5,679 nucleotides of DNA from assembly GCA_946497905.1 (NCBI GenBank), contig CAMMMI010000096.1:1-5679 (forward strand), given 5' to 3'. Below are positions 4,975-5,679 of this stretch, piece by piece. The DNA comes from an uncultured Clostridium sp. (GTDB taxonomy: Bacteria; Bacillota; Clostridia; TANB77; CAG-508). The position numbers and the translations under genes are program-made. A model generated the notes under the pieces. That model ran no database searches and had not been told where the DNA came from. It saw nothing but the letters and a program-made list of their open reading frames with translations. Numbering within the stretch: the first letter of the stretch is position 1; each line of letters starts with the position of its first letter.

Positions 4975-4996
4975 GTTTATTCAAAAAAATAAACAA
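4975..4996 (+). promoter_or_regulatory. Operator copy 2, overlapping the plus-strand transcription start
   Basis: TTCAAAAAAATAAACAA (4980-4996) matches the other copies. It is embedded in the inverted repeat GTTTATT-CAAAAA-AATAAAC (4975-4994), a typical size for a dimeric repressor site. It begins 3 bp after the -10 box, so bound protein would block RNA polymerase. Confidence 0.6.
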
Positions 4997-5017
4997 GATA
5001 AAAATATATAAAACATC

Positions 5018-5054
5018 AATAAACTCTTTGTGCCTATATAAAGGTTATTTTTTT
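5018..5054 (+). terminator. Possible attenuator hairpin in the leader
   Basis: AATAAACTCTTT (5018-5029) can pair with AAAGGTTATT (5040-5049) with two single-base bulges and a 10-nt loop. A run of seven T's follows (5048-5054). It lies between the promoter and the start codon and could end part of the transcripts early. The stem is imperfect and AT-rich, so this is tentative. Confidence 0.3.
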
Positions 5055-5062
5055 AGCTTGTT

Positions 5063-5082
5063 TTGTTCAAAAAACTAAACAA
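5063..5082 (+). promoter_or_regulatory. Operator copy 3, next to the RBS of the excisionase-like gene
   Basis: TTCAAAAAACTAAACAA (5066-5082) repeats copy 2 almost exactly and has the outer arms TTGTT (5063-5067) and AACAA (5078-5082). It directly precedes AAAGGAAG. Bound protein here would act as a roadblock or help DNA looping with copies 1 and 2. Confidence 0.55.
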
Positions 5083-5098
5083 AGGAAGTGGATTTAAT

Positions 5099-5410
5099 AT
5101 GAGAATTAAAAAAGAAACTAGAATGTCTTGGAAGGAAGCACCTGATATTATATCCCCTGAAGATTTAAGTAATATTACTGGAATTGGAATCCAAAGTTGC
5201 AGAAAACTATTTGATAGTCCAGATTTTCCTTCTATAAATAAAAGTATAATTGGAAATACAGGAAAAGCCGATAAAGAAGCAGTAAGATTATATCTTCAAG
5301 GAATTAAGTTTAAAAATAATGATAAAAATGTTTTGCTAGTTATGATTTATAAAGAACTAAGGAAAATGAACCTTTACAATGAAACTAATCAAAATCAAGA
5401 AGCAATATAG
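5099..5410 (+). CDS. Small excisionase-like helix-turn-helix protein
   Basis: A 103-residue protein. Residues about 18-68 (SPEDLSNITGIG...FPSINKSIIGNT...DKEAVRLYL) follow the layout of MerR/excisionase-type DNA-binding domains: a helix-turn-helix, a short wing ending in a Gly-Asn turn, and a closing helix. The C-terminal 30 residues are hydrophilic with a short amphipathic helix. Such proteins direct excision of integrated elements or act as early activators. The ATG at 5099 is chosen because AAAGGAAG (5081-5088) lies 10 nt upstream. The same frame can be opened by TTG at 5063, but that has no RBS and falls inside operator copy 3. It diverges from the XRE regulator, echoing the repressor/early-gene switch of prophages and conjugative elements. 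No integrase is in view, so Xis function is inferred, not shown. Confidence 0.75.
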   Translation: MRIKKETRMSWKEAPDIISPEDLSNITGIGIQSCRKLFDSPDFPSINKSIIGNTGKADKEAVRLYLQGIKFKNNDKNVLLVMIYKELRKMNLYNETNQNQEAI

Positions 5411-5415
5411 GTTTT

Positions 5416-5507
5416 GCCTACACTATTTTTACATTGATTACACTTTTGCTTGCATTTATACTTTCTGAATTGCTTATTTTTTAGGCTAATAGTGTAAGCA
5501 AGTGTAA
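5416..5507. repeat. Inverted TACACT boxes downstream of the excisionase-like gene
   Basis: Direct copies are CTACACTAT (5418-5426) and TTACACTTT (5438-5446). Inverted copies, read on the minus strand, are TTACACTAT (5497-5489) and TTACACTTG (5507-5499). GCCTACACTATT (5416-5427) pairs with AATAGTGTAAGC (5488-5499) in 11 of 12 positions. TTACACTT and GCTT (5438-5451) pair with AAGC and AAGTGTAA (5496-5507). The two pairings share a right arm and exclude each other. This could be a protein-binding array, an origin, or a regulatory RNA. It starts 6 nt past the stop codon and lacks a clear terminator tail. Confidence 0.5.
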
Positions 5508-5563
5508 GTAAAATAGGTGCATATCTTATAAAACGAACATTAACACATTCTAACTTTTATCTA

Positions 5564-5592
5564 TCACTAAATTTTGGTAGTGAAAACACTAC
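5564..5592. repeat. CACTA/TAGTG alternating hairpins in a gene-free end region
   Basis: TCACTA (5564-5569) pairs with TAGTGA (5578-5583). The same TAGTG also lies in GTAGTG (5577-5582), which forms a tight hairpin with CACTAC (5587-5592) over an AAAA loop. The middle arm can pair either way. The stretch 5508-5679 holds no supported reading frame on either strand, so it may be the origin or control region of a gene beyond the right edge. Confidence 0.45.
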
Positions 5593-5656
5593 AAATTGTT
5601 CAGTCCTTCGGAAAAAAAAATTCCTTGTTTTTGATAAACTAAAAGTGGACCAAAAA

Positions 5657-5676
5657 TTCAATTAATAATAATTGAA
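5657..5676. repeat. 20-bp palindrome at the right edge
   Basis: TTCAATTA (5657-5664) and TAATTGAA (5669-5676) are perfect 8-bp arms around ATAA. All pairs but two are A-T. It ends 3 bp before the window edge, so what it belongs to cannot be seen. Confidence 0.35.
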
Positions 5677-5679
5677 AAA

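Noticed and set aside
5540..5640. A short minus-strand frame of about 35 codons
   Set aside because: It has no good start codon or RBS, is closed by a stop upstream, and runs through the CACTA hairpins.

Overview
The window is very AT-rich and strong Shine-Dalgarno sequences precede most genes. Promoters are close to the sigma-A consensus, and standard-code TGG is used for Trp. This suggests a low-GC Firmicute, most likely a clostridial relative. That assignment rests on composition and signals only, not on a database match.

Left part (1-1285, minus strand): the 5' portion of a CNNM/CBS-domain membrane protein of the HlyC/CorC type, running off the left edge, with a near-consensus promoter. 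Next to it is a 92-codon gene of unknown function (1286-1564), followed by its own hairpin terminator.

Middle (1573-3127): a complete 1,555-bp insertion sequence of the IS4 transposase superfamily. It has 20-bp perfect terminal inverted repeats, a near-perfect 9-bp target duplication, an intact 438-aa DDE transposase, and hairpins just inside each end. It landed exactly between the ribosome binding site and the start codon of the 92-codon gene. The displaced RBS can be read on the far side of the element.

3128-3600 has no convincing gene but is dense in structure: an operator-like inverted repeat, an 11-bp repeat family, a terminator, and a GC-rich hairpin. One arm of the hairpin reads like the 3' end of a tRNA-Gly. 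The repeats lie on both sides of the hairpin, which resembles a tyrosine-integrase attachment site. No integrase gene is visible.

Right part (3601-5679): a minus-strand cluster of an XRE-type regulator, a HEPN-domain protein and a MNT-family minimal nucleotidyltransferase (a HEPN/MNT toxin-antitoxin-like pair). It diverges from a small excisionase-like helix-turn-helix gene on the plus strand. The shared intergenic region has two TTGACT/17-bp promoters and three copies of a TTCAAAAAA-N-T-N-AACAA motif, like the control region of a prophage or integrative element. Beyond the plus-strand gene lie inverted TACACT boxes and CACTA hairpins with no gene, possibly an origin or the control region of a gene outside the window. 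Codon choice changes from strongly A-ending in the left-edge gene to mixed in the right block, consistent with a mobile-element end beginning somewhere in 3128-3600.
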